Below, one piece after another: positions 28,312 through 37,813 of a stretch of 64,000 nt of DNA. How positions within the stretch are numbered: the first letter of the stretch is position 1; each line of letters begins with the position of its first letter. Origin of the DNA: Pseudomonas fluorescens (GTDB taxonomy: Bacteria; Pseudomonadota; Gammaproteobacteria; Pseudomonadales; Pseudomonadaceae); NCBI RefSeq assembly GCF_902498195.1, contig NZ_CABVIY010000004.1:1-64000 (forward strand). Reading direction: 5' to 3'. The translations under genes were made by a program, and so were the position numbers. Below the pieces are notes generated by a model. It saw only the letters and a program-made list of their open reading frames with translations, was not told the origin of the DNA and ran no database searches.

Positions 28312-28995
28312 TTAATGGCCCATAAGCCAATGCTGATGCGGCCCCGGCAAGGTCCAAATACCAAACAGCATCACCAGCATCCCGCCGGCCATGCGCACGC
28401 TACGCTTGCGCAACAACGCCGTCACCCGTTCGGCCGCAAGTCCGGTGGCCAGCAGTACAGGCCAGGTACCGAGGCCGAACGCCAGCATCAGCAGCGCACT
28501 GTCCAGCGCATTGCCCTGGCTGGCCGACCACAGCAACGTGCTGTAGACCAGGCCGCATGGCAGCCAGCCCCAGAGCGCGCCCAGCAGCAATGCGCGAGGG
28601 AGGCTCGACACCGGCAACAACTTGTTGGCAATCGGCTGGATATGCCGCCACAGGCCGCGACCGAGACTTTCGATGCGCGTCAGGCCGCTCCACCAGCCGG
28701 CCAGGTACAGGCCCATGACGATCAGCAACAAGCCGGCGAGCACACGCATGAACATCGCCGCCGGGCTGTTAGCCACCGCCCAGCCCGCCAGGCCAATCAG
28801 CAGGCCGGCAGTGGCATAGCTGAGGATTCGCCCCAGGTTGTAGGCCAGCAGCAAGCGAAAGCGGCGGCGGCGTTGATCCGGGGGAATCGCCAGGGTCAGC
28901 GCGCCCATCAGGCCGCCGCACATGCCCAGGCAATGACCGCCACCGAGCAGGCCCAGAATCACCGCAGACACCAGCAAGGGCGCCAATTCAAGCAT
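28312..28995 (-). CDS. TauE/SafE-like (DsbD-related) membrane protein linked to cbb3 oxidase assembly genes
   Basis: This 227-residue inner-membrane protein has about six hydrophobic helices. A conserved GGGHCLGMCGG motif in the first helix resembles the cysteine-containing helices of the UreH/TauE/CcdA group. It overlaps ccoS by eight bases, so it is translationally coupled to the assembly operon. Annotated relatives are called sulfite exporter TauE/SafE. The location with ccoIS suggests a role in metal or thiol handling for oxidase assembly (inference). The ATG ending at 28995 was chosen. Confidence 0.85.
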   Translation of the reverse strand: MLELAPLLVSAVILGLLGGGHCLGMCGGLMGALTLAIPPDQRRRRFRLLLAYNLGRILSYATAGLLIGLAGWAVANSPAAMFMRVLAGLLLIVMGLYLAGWWSGLTRIESLGRGLWRHIQPIANKLLPVSSLPRALLLGALWGWLPCGLVYSTLLWSASQGNALDSALLMLAFGLGTWPVLLATGLAAERVTALLRKRSVRMAGGMLVMLFGIWTLPGPHQHWLMGH

Positions 28996-29206
28996 GGGGC
29001 GGGGCCTTGTCGTCGGGTTTGGCTGGATGGCCGCTGGCCTCATCGACGGCCGCGGTGTGGTTTGGGTCCTGATCGTCGAACAGAATGCTGTGGGCCGGGC
29101 CATCGAGGTCGTCGTACTGACCGCTGTCGACCGCCCAGAAGAAGATGTAGATAGCGATGGCCACGATCAGCAGCGCGGCCGGGATCATCACATAAAGAGC
29201 TGGCAT
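28988..29206 (-). CDS. ccoS: cbb3-type cytochrome c oxidase assembly protein CcoS
   Basis: This 72-residue protein has a single N-terminal membrane helix (YVMIPAALLIVAIAIYIFFWAV), followed by the hallmark GQYDDLDGPAHSILFDD segment of CcoS. The family is needed for incorporation of haem and copper into cbb3 oxidase. It lies 22 bases after ccoI and overlaps the next gene. Confidence 0.95.
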   Translation of the reverse strand: MPALYVMIPAALLIVAIAIYIFFWAVDSGQYDDLDGPAHSILFDDQDPNHTAAVDEASGHPAKPDDKAPPHA

Positions 29207-29228
29207 CTGGACTCCATGCCCGTGCGGC

Positions 29229-31679
29229 TCAGGCCGGCAACGGGCGGGTTTCTGGGGGGGTGGCGGCCACTGGCGCGCCGGGCAAGCGAGTCAGGCGCAG
29301 GGCATTGAGCACCACGGTCAACGAACTGATCGACATGCCAACCGCGGCCCACACCGGGGTGATCCAGCCGAGGGCGGCGAACGGCAACATGAGGCCATTG
29401 TACAGCGCGGCCCACAGCAGGTTCTCGATGATCACCCGGCGGGTGCGCCGGGCCAGGCTGAAGGCTTGTACCAGCGCATCGAGGCGATTGGACAGCAACA
29501 CCGCGTCGGCGCTGGTTTTCGCCAGGTCGGTGGCCGAACCCATGGCCACGCTGATGTCGGCGGCGGCCAGCACCGGCACATCGTTGACCCCGTCCCCCAG
29601 CATCAACACCTTGCGACCTTGCTGGTGCAACTGTTGCAGCACTTGCAGTTTGTCGTCCGGACGCAGTCCGCCCCGGGCTTCGTCGATGCCCAGTTCCTGC
29701 GCGACACTGGCGACCATCGGCGAGCTGTCACCCGACAGCAGCAACGTGAGCCAGCCACGCGCCTTGCAGGCCGCCAGCAGGGCCGGGGCATCGGCGCGCA
29801 AACGGTCGTCGAGCACGAACCAGGCCAGCGGCCCCTGTTGATCGCCGAGCAGCAGCCATTGGCCGGCTTCCTCAGGCATCGCAGGCACGGCGGCGCCGCT
29901 GAGCTCGCAAACGAAACCGGGCTGGCCGATGCGCAGACGCTGCTCGCCGACCAATCCTTCAAGACCAAGGCCTGGCGTGCTGTGCACGTCTTCGGCGGCC
30001 AGTGGCGCGCGACCGAAGGCGCGGGCGATCGGGTGTTCAGAGCGGTTTTCCAGCGCGGCGGCGAGACTCAGGCATTGATCGCTGTCGAGGGCGCCCAGAG
30101 GACGGATCGCACGCAGGGCCAGGCGCCCTTCGGTGAGGGTGCCGGTCTTGTCGAAAATCACCGTGTCGATCTGGTTCAGCCCCTCCAGCACATGGCCCCG
30201 GGTCAGCAGCAAGCCGAGTTTGTGCAAGGTGCCGGTGGCGGCGGTGAGGGCGGTCGGCGTCGCCAGGGACAGGGCGCAGGGGCAGGTCGCGACAAGCATC
30301 GCCAGGACAATCCAGAAGGCGCGCGAGGGGTCCAGCTCCCACCACAACAGGCCAATGCAGGCGCAGGCGATAAGGGTCAGCAACAGGAACCATTGCGCGG
30401 CACGGTCGGCGATTTCCGCCAGCCGCGGTTTCTCGGCCTGGGCACGGTCCAGCAGGCGGACAATGGCCGAGAGGCGGGTGTCCTGGCCCAGGGCCTGGAC
30501 TTCGACGGTCAGCGCGCCTTCGACATTCAGGGTGCCGGCGGTGACGGCGTCGCCAGGCGTGCGCGGTTGCGGCAGGTATTCGCCGGTCAGCAGCGATTCG
30601 TCGATGCTCGACTGGCCATTGAGGATCTTGCCGTCTGCCGGGAGGATTGCGCCCGGATGCACCAGCACCTGGTCGCCGACCCGCAATTCACTCAGCAGGA
30701 TCCGTTCGCTCTGCCCGTCGACGCTCAAGCGCAGGCAGGAAGCAGGCAACAGATTGACCAGTTGCGCGGTGGCGGCGGCGGTGCGTTCGCGGGCGCGGCG
30801 TTCCAGGTAGCGTCCGGCCAGCAGGAACAGTGCAAACATGCCAACGGCATCGAAATACAGTTCGCCGACACCGGTGATCGAGGTCCAGATCCCGGCGATG
30901 TAGGCGCTGCCGATGGCCAGCGAGACCGAAACGTCCATGGTCAGGTGTCGTGTCCGCAGATCGCGCATCGCCCCCTTGAAGAACGGCGCGCAACTGTAGA
31001 ACACGATCGGGGTGGTGAGGAACAGTGCGACCCAGCGCAGGATGGTGTGCAGTTCAGGGCTGAGGTCGATGTTGAATTCCGGCCAGGTGGCCATGGTCGC
31101 CATCATCGCCTGGAACCACAGCAGTCCGGCGACGCCCAGCTGACGCAAGGCCAGGCGGTTCTCACTGGCCAGTTGTTCGCTGGCGCGGTCGGCTTGATAA
31201 GGGTGGGCGGCGTAGCCGATGTGGCGCAGTTCGCCGAGCACTTGGCTGAGCGGCATTTGCGCGTCGGCCCAGCGCACGTGGAGGCGATGGTTGGACAGGT
31301 TCAGGCGTGCCTCGGCCACCGCCGGCAAGGCGCGCAGGTGTTTCTCGATCAACCAGCCGCAGGCGGCGCAACTGATGCCTTCCATCAACAGGGTGGTTTC
31401 GGCCAGTTCGCCTTCGTGGCGGACGAAGGGTTGCTGCACTTCGGCGCGGTCGTACAGCACCAGTTCATCGACCAATTGCACCGGCAGGGCCTCGGGGTTG
31501 GCCGAAGCTTCGCTGCGATGCTGGTAATAGCTTTCCAGTCCGCCGGCGACAATCGCTTCGGCCACTGCCTGGCAACCCGGGCAGCAGAACTCGCGGGTTT
31601 GCCCCAGGACCGCCGTGGTGAAACGGCTGCCGGCCGGGACGGGCAGGGCGCAGTGGTAGCAGGGGAGTGGGGTGGTCAT
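29229..31679 (-). CDS. ccoI: Copper-translocating P1B-type ATPase of cbb3 oxidase assembly
   Basis: This 816-residue inner-membrane pump exports copper for insertion into cbb3 oxidase (CtpA/FixI type) rather than for resistance. An N-terminal metal-binding segment (CYHC, FCCPGC) precedes an HMA-like domain with GISCAACGW. The membrane core carries the CPC motif (C466-P467-C468). The phosphorylation site is D510 in DKTGTLTEG, with the GDGVNDVPVLAAADI hinge. It lies between ccoH and ccoS on the minus strand; the gap to ccoH contains a long perfect REP hairpin. Confidence 0.95.
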   Translation of the reverse strand: MTTPLPCYHCALPVPAGSRFTTAVLGQTREFCCPGCQAVAEAIVAGGLESYYQHRSEASANPEALPVQLVDELVLYDRAEVQQPFVRHEGELAETTLLMEGISCAACGWLIEKHLRALPAVAEARLNLSNHRLHVRWADAQMPLSQVLGELRHIGYAAHPYQADRASEQLASENRLALRQLGVAGLLWFQAMMATMATWPEFNIDLSPELHTILRWVALFLTTPIVFYSCAPFFKGAMRDLRTRHLTMDVSVSLAIGSAYIAGIWTSITGVGELYFDAVGMFALFLLAGRYLERRARERTAAATAQLVNLLPASCLRLSVDGQSERILLSELRVGDQVLVHPGAILPADGKILNGQSSIDESLLTGEYLPQPRTPGDAVTAGTLNVEGALTVEVQALGQDTRLSAIVRLLDRAQAEKPRLAEIADRAAQWFLLLTLIACACIGLLWWELDPSRAFWIVLAMLVATCPCALSLATPTALTAATGTLHKLGLLLTRGHVLEGLNQIDTVIFDKTGTLTEGRLALRAIRPLGALDSDQCLSLAAALENRSEHPIARAFGRAPLAAEDVHSTPGLGLEGLVGEQRLRIGQPGFVCELSGAAVPAMPEEAGQWLLLGDQQGPLAWFVLDDRLRADAPALLAACKARGWLTLLLSGDSSPMVASVAQELGIDEARGGLRPDDKLQVLQQLHQQGRKVLMLGDGVNDVPVLAAADISVAMGSATDLAKTSADAVLLSNRLDALVQAFSLARRTRRVIIENLLWAALYNGLMLPFAALGWITPVWAAVGMSISSLTVVLNALRLTRLPGAPVAATPPETRPLPA

Positions 31680-31717
31680 CGAATGGAGTCTATATCGTCC
31701 GCAAAGTCCGAATCCCT

Positions 31718-31806
31718 GTGTAGGAGCTGACGAGTGAAACGAGGCTGCGATCTTTTAAAGAAAGATCAAAAGATCGCAGCCTCGTTTCACTCGTCAGCTC
31801 CTACAG
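31718..31806. repeat. REP doublet (REPIN), family C, near-perfect hairpin inside the ccoGHIS operon
   Basis: Arms TGTAGGAGCTGACGAGTG...GCTGCGATCTTTT and their complement pair almost base for base over more than 35 bases with a short centre. The repeat lies between ccoH and ccoI, which are co-directional. Confidence 0.95.
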
Positions 31807-31819
31807 GATCTGGCCATTC

Positions 31820-32359
31820 TTATTTCTTCAGGTCTTCCGCGCCTTGCAGCGGTTCATCACCGAGCAGCAGGTCCTTGTCATGATCGACCGACTCTTCCTC
31901 GAACATGCGCCAGATATGGTCGTCCTGAGTGCCAAGCAATTCGACAAAGCGCCGACCTTCGACCTTGTCGCTCAACTGGCCGATGTAGCGGCCCTGTTCG
32001 GTGTCGCTGCGGGTCAGGACGATCTTGCGGTCCTTCTCCGGTTGAGTCGGCGAGATCAGGTTCAGTTCAAGGGTTTTCGGCTGGCTGTTGCCGCTCAGGC
32101 GCAGATCGACTTCGCCGGTGACGTCATCCAGATGAATGCTGGCGCGCATCAGCAGGGTCTGCGCCAGCAGTTCACGATCCAGGGAACGGTTGATGCCTTT
32201 GCCGGCCTCGTAGTAGTTGTCGTTGACCAGGTTGTCCGGGTTGTTCACCGCGATGGTCACCATGGACAAGGTCAAAGTCACCGAGCAGGCCAGAATCCCG
32301 ATGATGATCCATGGCCAGAGGTGCTTGTACCAGGGACTTGCGGCGTTTGCTGCGGGCAT
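31820..32359 (-). CDS. ccoH: cbb3 oxidase assembly protein CcoH (FixH family)
   Basis: This 179-residue protein has an N-terminal membrane helix (WPWIIIGILACSVTLTLSMVTIAV), the conserved NNPDNLVNDNYYEAGKGIN motif just outside it, and a periplasmic FixH domain. CcoH binds and stabilises assembling cbb3 oxidase. The ATG ending 32359 has a GAGAAG ribosome-binding site six bases upstream. The start codon is 12 bases before the ccoG stop codon, that is ccoG stop at 32371 and ccoH start at 32359, so the genes are tightly linked. Confidence 0.94.
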   Translation of the reverse strand: MPAANAASPWYKHLWPWIIIGILACSVTLTLSMVTIAVNNPDNLVNDNYYEAGKGINRSLDRELLAQTLLMRASIHLDDVTGEVDLRLSGNSQPKTLELNLISPTQPEKDRKIVLTRSDTEQGRYIGQLSDKVEGRRFVELLGTQDDHIWRMFEEESVDHDKDLLLGDEPLQGAEDLKK

Positions 32360-32370
32360 GATCACTTCTC

Positions 32371-33786
32371 TCAACGATTTTGTGGGCCGATGAACCGGCT
32401 CTTGGCTTCAACGTGGATGCTGGCGTCATCGGCATCCTTGAGGATGAATTTCACCTCGTTGGTGCTCGATGGCAGGTGTTCCGGGGCCACCGACAGCTCG
32501 GCGGGCTGGCTGACGATATCGCCGGCCGCGACCTTGATCTCGCGCCGGCCTTGCAGCTTGAGGTCCGGCAGGCCGGTGGCTTCAAGCACGTAGGTATGGT
32601 CGCGCTGATCCTTGTTCATGATCTTCAGGCTGTAGACGTTTTCGATCCGGCCTTCGGCGTTTTCGCGGTACAGCACACGGTCCTTGCTGACATCGAAACC
32701 TACCAGCGAGCGCATGAAGAACGCCGTCACCAGCAAGCTGATCATCGCCAGCAACACCACGGCGTAGCCGATCAGGCGCGGACGCAGTTTATGGGTTTTC
32801 TGCCCGGACAGGTTGTGTTCGGTGGTGTAGCTGATCAGGCCGCGCGGGTACTCCATCTTGTCCATGATCGCATCGCAGGCGTCGATACAGGCGGCACAAC
32901 CGATGCACTCGATTTGCAGGCCGTCGCGGATGTCGATGCCGGTCGGGCAGACCTGGACGCACATGGTGCAGTCAATGCAATCGCCCAGGCCCTCGGCCTT
33001 ATAGTCGATGCCTTTCTTGCGCGGGCCGCGCGATTCGCCACGACGCGGATCGTAGGAGACGATCAGGGTGTCCTTGTCGAACATCACGCTCTGGAAGCGC
33101 GCGTACGGGCACATGTAGATGCACACCTGCTCGCGCAGCCAGCCGGCGTTGCCGTAGGTGGCGAGGGTGAAGAAACCGACCCAGAAGTACGACCAGCCAT
33201 CGGCCTCGCCGGTGAAGAAGTCGATGGTCAGCTCGCGGATCGGCGAGAAGTAGCCGACGAAGGTCATGCCGGTCACGAAACCGATCAGCAGCCACAGCGT
33301 GTGCTTGCTGAATTTGCGCAGGAATTTGTTGGCGCTCATTGGCGCCTTGTCGAGCTTGATGCGCTGGTTGCGGTCGCCTTCGGTGACCTTTTCGCACCAC
33401 ATGTAAATCCAGGTCCAGACGCTCTGCGGGCAGGTGTATCCACACCAGACGCGGCCGGCGTATACCGTGATGAAGAACAGGCCGAACGCGGCGATGATCA
33501 ACATGCCCGACAGCAGGATGAAATCCTGGGGCCAGAAGGTCGCGCCGAAGATGAAGAATTTACGCTCCGGCAAATTCCACCAGACGGCCTGATGCCCGCC
33601 CCAGTTCAGCCACACCGTGCCGAAATACAGCAGAAACAACACAGCACCGCCCGCCATTCGCAGGTTGCGGAAGATACCGGTGAAGGCGCGGGTGTAGATC
33701 TTTTCTCGAGAGGCGTAGAGGTCGACGCTGTTGTTCGCGTTTTTGGCGGGCGGAGTAACGTCGTGTACCGGAATCTGGTTGCTCAT
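32371..33786 (-). CDS. ccoG: cbb3 oxidase accessory iron-sulfur protein CcoG (cupric reductase)
   Basis: This 471-residue membrane protein has several helices and two [4Fe-4S] motifs: C270-C273-C276-C280 in CIDCTMCVQVCP and C294-C297-C300-C304 in CIGCAACIDACD. An additional CGYTCPQS motif lies in a membrane loop, and a C-terminal periplasmic FixG domain follows. Family members reduce Cu(II) to Cu(I) for oxidase maturation. The ATG ending at 33786 (MSNQIPVHD) has a GGGA ribosome-binding site eight bases upstream; an alternative ATG lies three codons earlier. It is the first gene of ccoGHIS. Confidence 0.96.
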   Translation of the reverse strand: MSNQIPVHDVTPPAKNANNSVDLYASREKIYTRAFTGIFRNLRMAGGAVLFLLYFGTVWLNWGGHQAVWWNLPERKFFIFGATFWPQDFILLSGMLIIAAFGLFFITVYAGRVWCGYTCPQSVWTWIYMWCEKVTEGDRNQRIKLDKAPMSANKFLRKFSKHTLWLLIGFVTGMTFVGYFSPIRELTIDFFTGEADGWSYFWVGFFTLATYGNAGWLREQVCIYMCPYARFQSVMFDKDTLIVSYDPRRGESRGPRKKGIDYKAEGLGDCIDCTMCVQVCPTGIDIRDGLQIECIGCAACIDACDAIMDKMEYPRGLISYTTEHNLSGQKTHKLRPRLIGYAVVLLAMISLLVTAFFMRSLVGFDVSKDRVLYRENAEGRIENVYSLKIMNKDQRDHTYVLEATGLPDLKLQGRREIKVAAGDIVSQPAELSVAPEHLPSSTNEVKFILKDADDASIHVEAKSRFIGPQNR

Positions 33787-34049
33787 CGGTTGCATCCCAC
33801 GGCAGTGGAAAAATGCCTCGGTCAGTACGTGCCGGCCGGGGTCAAAAGGGGGTAGTGCAGTGGCTCAATGATACGCCTGTCGCTCTAGGCTGCGGGTGCG
33901 ACCTTTGGTCACGTTGGTGGAAATCAACTGACCGTGTAATGACCTGTATCAATTGACTTGTGAATTATGGCCGGTTTTCAGGTGGGGCGGCGTCAATCCT
34001 GCAATGGCCTTACAAACCAGGTGCCTGTCGCGTTTAAGGGCACAACGAT
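33787..34049. other. ccoG upstream region with no gene
   Basis: This is most of the 323-base gap between ccoP1 and ccoG. No open frame with coding character is seen. It holds a candidate ANR box at 33914-33927 and the ccoP1 terminator just beyond it. The rest shows no recognisable element. Confidence 0.7.
33914..33927 (-). promoter_or_regulatory. Candidate ANR box upstream of ccoG
   Basis: TTGGT-GGAA-ATCAA on the plus strand matches TTGAT-N4-ATCAA with one mismatch. It lies 128 bases upstream of ccoG. A -10-like CCTAGA or TAGAGC is 34-36 bases away centre to centre, slightly off the ideal 32. Confidence 0.5.
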
Positions 34050-34089
34050 AAAAAAGGCCCCGCCAATTTACATTGGCAGGGCCTTTTTA
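34050..34089 (-). terminator. Rho-independent terminator after the cco1 operon
   Basis: AAAAAGGCCC-GCCAA pairs with TTGGC-GGGCCTTTTT with a T run on the minus strand, 21 bases past the ccoP1 stop codon. It isolates cco1 from ccoG. Confidence 0.92.
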
Positions 34090-34109
34090 CATCGCATCAA
34101 GCGTCTGCC

Positions 34110-35093
34110 TTACTGGGCACCTTCCGCCGCAGCCTTCTCGCCATGAGACAGGCTGTAGACGTAAGCGGCCAGCAGGTGAACCTTGTCATTGCCCTGCATT
34201 TGCTCTTGCGCAGGCATCTGGCCCTGGCGGCCGTAACGGATCGTCTGCTGCAGTTGCGCGAAGCTCGAACCGTAGATGAACGCTGCCGGATGGGTCAGGT
34301 TTGGCGCGCCCATGGCCGGGGTGCCTTTGCCTTCCGGACCGTGGCAGGCCACGCAGTTGGCGGCGAACAGCTTCTGGCCGGCAACCGGGTCCGCCTTGGT
34401 GCCTTCCGGCAGCTTGCGGCCATCGAGGTTGGTCAGTACGAACGCGGCAACGTCCGCCACGCCTTGCTCGCCGATCACTTCCGCCCACGCAGGCATCACC
34501 GCGTGACGGCCGCCCATGATGGTGGTCTTGATGGTTTCCGGCTCGCCACCCCAGCGCCAGTCGGCGTCGGTCAGGTTAGGGAAGCCGTAGGCGCCTTTGG
34601 CGTCGGAGCCGTGGCAGACCGAGCAGTTGGAGGCGAACAGGCGGCCACCCATCTTCAGGGCTTGCGGGTCCTTGGCCACTTCTTCGATTGGCATGGAAGC
34701 GAATTTGGCGAAGATCGGGCCGAACTTGGCGTCCGAACGGGCCATTTCCTTTTCCCACTCGTGAACGCCGGTCCAGCCGGTCTGGCCGTTGGCGAACGCG
34801 GTCTGCTTTTCGTTATCCAGGTAGTTGTAACCCGGCAGCAGGCCTTTCCAGTTGCCCAGGCCCGGGTACAGCACCAGGTAGCCCAGGGCGAAAATGATGG
34901 TGCCCACGAACAGCATGAACCACCATTTCGGCAGCGGGTTGTCGTACTCCTCGATACCGTCGAAGGAGTGTCCAACCGTCTCTTCGGTGGCCTCGCTGCG
35001 CTGGCCCTTGCGGGTCGACAGCAACAGCCAGGTCAGGGAAAAGATCGTACCGAGACTGAGGACTGTGACGTACAGACTCCAGAATGTAGTCAT
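34110..35093 (-). CDS. ccoP1: cbb3 cytochrome oxidase subunit III, dihaem cytochrome c (operon 1)
   Basis: This 327-residue subunit has an N-terminal membrane helix, a second hydrophobic helix ([20 protein letters not shown]) and two periplasmic c-type haem domains: C157-x2-C160-H161 and C247-x2-C250-H251. Axial methionines are likely in VMPAW and QMPAQ. It takes electrons from cytochrome c and passes them to CcoO and CcoN. Compared with CcoP2 it has 14 extra residues (about 90-105) between the second helix and GWTGVHEW. Its ATG overlaps ccoQ1 by four bases. Confidence 0.97.
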   Translation of the reverse strand: MTTFWSLYVTVLSLGTIFSLTWLLLSTRKGQRSEATEETVGHSFDGIEEYDNPLPKWWFMLFVGTIIFALGYLVLYPGLGNWKGLLPGYNYLDNEKQTAFANGQTGWTGVHEWEKEMARSDAKFGPIFAKFASMPIEEVAKDPQALKMGGRLFASNCSVCHGSDAKGAYGFPNLTDADWRWGGEPETIKTTIMGGRHAVMPAWAEVIGEQGVADVAAFVLTNLDGRKLPEGTKADPVAGQKLFAANCVACHGPEGKGTPAMGAPNLTHPAAFIYGSSFAQLQQTIRYGRQGQMPAQEQMQGNDKVHLLAAYVYSLSHGEKAAAEGAQ

Positions 35094-35275
35094 TCTTTGT
35101 TACTCCTAGAAGCTTGCTCGACGTGCTTGATGGCTTCGGGATCATCCGCGAAAGGCAGCAAGGTCGCGTCTTCAAACTCCGACTTGCGCTTGGGGCTGAA
35201 GACCCACAAGGCCAGGCCGACAAAGGCCACCATCACAACGACGGTGCCCAGGCCACGAATCATCCCGATATCCAT
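35090..35275 (-). CDS. ccoQ1: cbb3 oxidase small subunit CcoQ (operon 1)
   Basis: This 61-residue single-helix protein ([22 protein letters not shown]) has the CcoQ/FixQ tail [20 protein letters not shown]. It stabilises the CcoN-CcoO-CcoP complex. It is five bases from ccoO1 and overlaps ccoP1 by four bases. Confidence 0.95.
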   Translation of the reverse strand: MDIGMIRGLGTVVVMVAFVGLALWVFSPKRKSEFEDATLLPFADDPEAIKHVEQASRSNKE

Positions 35276-35280
35276 TTAGA

Positions 35281-35889
35281 TCACCGTTTGCTTTTGATGA
35301 TGGTGCCCAGGCCTTGCAGATAGGCCACCAGCGCGTCCATTTCGGTTTTGCCCTTCACGGCATCCTTGGCACCGACGATGTCTTCGTCGGTGTAAGGGAC
35401 GCCGAGCGCGCGCAAGACTTCCATTTTCTTGGCGGTGTCTTTGCCGTCGAGCTTGTTTTCCACGAGGAACGGGTAGGCCGGCATCTTCGATTCCGGTACG
35501 ACGTTGCGCGGGTTGTACAAGTGCGCACGCTGCCAGTCATCGGAGTAACGACCGCCGACACGGGCCAGGTCCGGACCGGTACGCTTGGAACCCCACAGGA
35601 ACGGGTGGTCCCAGACGCTTTCACCGGCGACCGAGTAGTGGCCGTAGCGTTCGGTTTCAGCACGGAACGGGCGGATCATCTGCGAGTGGCAGCTGACACA
35701 ACCGTTGGCGATGTAGATGTCGCGGCCTTCCAGTTCAAGGGCGGAGCGAGGCTTCATGCCTTCGACCGGCTTGTTGGTAACGTCCTGGAAAAACAGCGGA
35801 ACGATCTGGGTCAGGCCGCCGACGCTGACGGCGATGACCATGAAGAAGGCCAGCAGGCCAATGTTCTTCTCGACTGCTTCATGCTTCAT
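35281..35889 (-). CDS. ccoO1: cbb3 oxidase subunit II, monohaem cytochrome c (operon 1)
   Basis: This 202-residue subunit has an N-terminal membrane anchor ([25 protein letters not shown]) and one c-type haem site, C64-x2-C67-H68 in [14 protein letters not shown]. The conserved [25 protein letters not shown] segment and a methionine in ESKMPAYP follow. It shares one base with the ccoN1 stop region, showing tight coupling. Confidence 0.97.
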   Translation of the reverse strand: MKHEAVEKNIGLLAFFMVIAVSVGGLTQIVPLFFQDVTNKPVEGMKPRSALELEGRDIYIANGCVSCHSQMIRPFRAETERYGHYSVAGESVWDHPFLWGSKRTGPDLARVGGRYSDDWQRAHLYNPRNVVPESKMPAYPFLVENKLDGKDTAKKMEVLRALGVPYTDEDIVGAKDAVKGKTEMDALVAYLQGLGTIIKSKR

Positions 35890-37331
35890 CAGTGAGCTCC
35901 AACTACAACAATCTGTTCGGCGGCTTCAGCTTCGGCCGGGTTCGAGGCGCGTACGGTACGCCATACGTTGTAGGCCATGAACAGCATGCCACTGGCGAAG
36001 AACGCACCGCCCAGGGCGCGAACGATGAAGCCAGGGTGGCTGGCTTGCAGCGCTTCGACGAACGAGTAGGTGAGGGTGCCGTCATCGTTGATTGCACGCC
36101 ACATCAGGCCTTGGGTGATGCCGTTGACCCACATCGAGGCGATGTACAGAACGGTACCGATGGTGGCGAGCCAGAAGTGCGTGTTGATCAGGCCGATGCT
36201 GTGCATCTGCGCGCGGCCGAACAGTTTCGGAATCATGTGGTAGATCGCGCCGATCGAAATCATCGCTACCCAGCCCAGGGCCCCGGCGTGTACGTGGCCG
36301 ATGGTCCAGTCGGTGTAGTGCGACAGCGAGTTCACGGTCTTGATCGCCATCATCGGACCTTCGAAGGTCGACATGCCGTAGAACGCGAGGGAAACGACCA
36401 GGAAGCGCAGGATCGGGTCGGTGCGCAGCTTATGCCAGGCGCCCGACAGGGTCATCATGCCGTTGATCATGCCGCCCCAGCTTGGCGCCAGCAGGATGAT
36501 CGACATCGCCATGCCCAGCGATTGTGCCCAATCCGGCAGCGCGGTGTAGTGCAGGTGGTGCGGACCGGCCCAGATGTACAGGGTGATCAGCGCCCAGAAG
36601 TGCACGATCGACAGGCGATAGGAGTAGATCGGACGCTCGGCCTGTTTCGGCACAAAGTAGTACATCATCCCCAGGAAGCCGGTGGTCAGGAAGAAACCTA
36701 CGGCGTTGTGGCCGTACCACCACTGGATCATCGCGTCCGTCGCGCCCGAATAGGCCGAGTAGGACTTGAAGAAACTGACAGGCAGGGAAGCGTGGTTGAC
36801 GATGTGCAGCATCGCGGTCACGACGATGAAGGCACCGTAGAACCAGTTGCCCACATAGATGTGCTTGGTCTTGCGTTTGGTGATGGTGCCGAAGAACACC
36901 AGACCGTAGGTGACCCAGACGATGGCCAGCAGAATAGCCAGGGGCCATTCCAGCTCAGCGTATTCCTTGGTGGTGGTGTAACCCAGCGGCAAGGTAACGA
37001 TGGCGCCGACGATCACCGCTTGCCAACCCCAGAAGGTGAAGGCCGCGAGGCTGTCGGAAATCAGTCGCGTTTGGCAGGTTCGCTGCACGACGTAATAGGA
37101 AGTGGCAAACAGTGCACATCCACCGAAGGCGAAAATCACCAGGTTGGTGTGCAACGGGCGCAGGCGTCCAAAGCTCGTCCAGGGCAGACCGAAGTTCAAT
37201 TCCGGCCAGACCAGTTGAGAGGCGATGAAGACACCGAGCCCCATGCCAAGGATCCCCCAGACCACCGTCATGATGGCGAACTGGCGGACTACCTTATAGT
37301 TATAAGCAGTCGGACTGATTGCTGTGCTCAT
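35889..37331 (-). CDS. ccoN1: cbb3 cytochrome oxidase catalytic subunit I (operon 1)
   Basis: This 480-residue catalytic subunit has about twelve membrane helices. It binds the low-spin haem b and the haem b3-CuB centre that reduces oxygen. Conserved ligand regions are visible: [28 protein letters not shown] (CuB histidine and tyrosine-bearing helix), [14 protein letters not shown] and [17 protein letters not shown]. The ATG ending at 37331 was chosen ([15 protein letters not shown]). It is closely similar to CcoN2 except at the ends. In Pseudomonas the first operon is usually expressed constitutively; here only a degenerate ANR site is upstream. Confidence 0.97.
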   Translation of the reverse strand: MSTAISPTAYNYKVVRQFAIMTVVWGILGMGLGVFIASQLVWPELNFGLPWTSFGRLRPLHTNLVIFAFGGCALFATSYYVVQRTCQTRLISDSLAAFTFWGWQAVIVGAIVTLPLGYTTTKEYAELEWPLAILLAIVWVTYGLVFFGTITKRKTKHIYVGNWFYGAFIVVTAMLHIVNHASLPVSFFKSYSAYSGATDAMIQWWYGHNAVGFFLTTGFLGMMYYFVPKQAERPIYSYRLSIVHFWALITLYIWAGPHHLHYTALPDWAQSLGMAMSIILLAPSWGGMINGMMTLSGAWHKLRTDPILRFLVVSLAFYGMSTFEGPMMAIKTVNSLSHYTDWTIGHVHAGALGWVAMISIGAIYHMIPKLFGRAQMHSIGLINTHFWLATIGTVLYIASMWVNGITQGLMWRAINDDGTLTYSFVEALQASHPGFIVRALGGAFFASGMLFMAYNVWRTVRASNPAEAEAAEQIVVVGAH

Positions 37332-37772
37332 TCTAAGGTTCCACGGTTTGGGTGTTTTATTAGGATTAAAAATCGGCCGCAAGTATGTAGAAAGCGTAGG
37401 GTCATTGCAACGCGCCATGACCTGGGTCAATGCGTTCAAATGCTGATTCTGCGGCCTTTCCATGCGCCGCGTAAGGACAAAATCGGCCGCAGGCAAAACG
37501 TCCCGGAAGATGGATCAGGCGAGGGGGTCAGGTCGGATGTAACGAGGTGTGTTCAAACGCAACGATTGGGGGACCGAAGGCAATTGGCGCGACAGCCGGT
37601 ATCTACCAGCCTTTGCGGCCTGTCATCGGGCAGATTCGTCGAACACATCGTTCAGGGTCGACCTGGAACCGGCGCTGGCCAGTCCGCATCGGGGGAAGCT
37701 TAGACCCGAATCGGGGGAACCGAAAGGCGGAGTATCGGAGGGTGCGACAATGGGTCGCAAAGGAGAAGGGAA
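37332..37772. other. ccoN1 upstream region with no gene
   Basis: The 482-base gap between the two cco operons has no convincing coding sequence; an 87-codon open frame here lacks a ribosome-binding site or family resemblance. It holds a degenerate ANR site at 37417-37430. The rest is unexplained and is long enough for additional regulator sites (for example a RoxR-type response regulator), none of which I can recognise. Confidence 0.65.
37417..37430 (-). promoter_or_regulatory. Degenerate ANR box upstream of ccoN1
   Basis: On the minus strand TTGAC-CCAG-GTCAT matches TTGAY-N4-RTCAA except for the final base. It is centred 92 bases upstream of the ccoN1 start. No -10 hexamer sits at the ideal 32-base distance, so control is probably weak. 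Confidence 0.45.
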
Positions 37773-37798
37773 CTGCCGCATCCGGGAGAATGCGGCAG
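37773..37798 (-). terminator. Hairpin after the cco2 operon
   Basis: CTGCCGCAT / ATGCGGCAG forms a nine-base-pair stem just past the ccoP2 stop codon. The minus-strand sequence after it is TTCCCTTCTCC, only moderately T-rich, so termination may be partial. Confidence 0.55.
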
Positions 37799-37813
37799 CA
37801 GAGCGGTCGTGAA

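Noticed and set aside
37549..37812. An 87-codon plus-strand frame between the cco operons
   Set aside because: No convincing ribosome-binding site or family resemblance, and it ends in the cco2 terminator hairpin.
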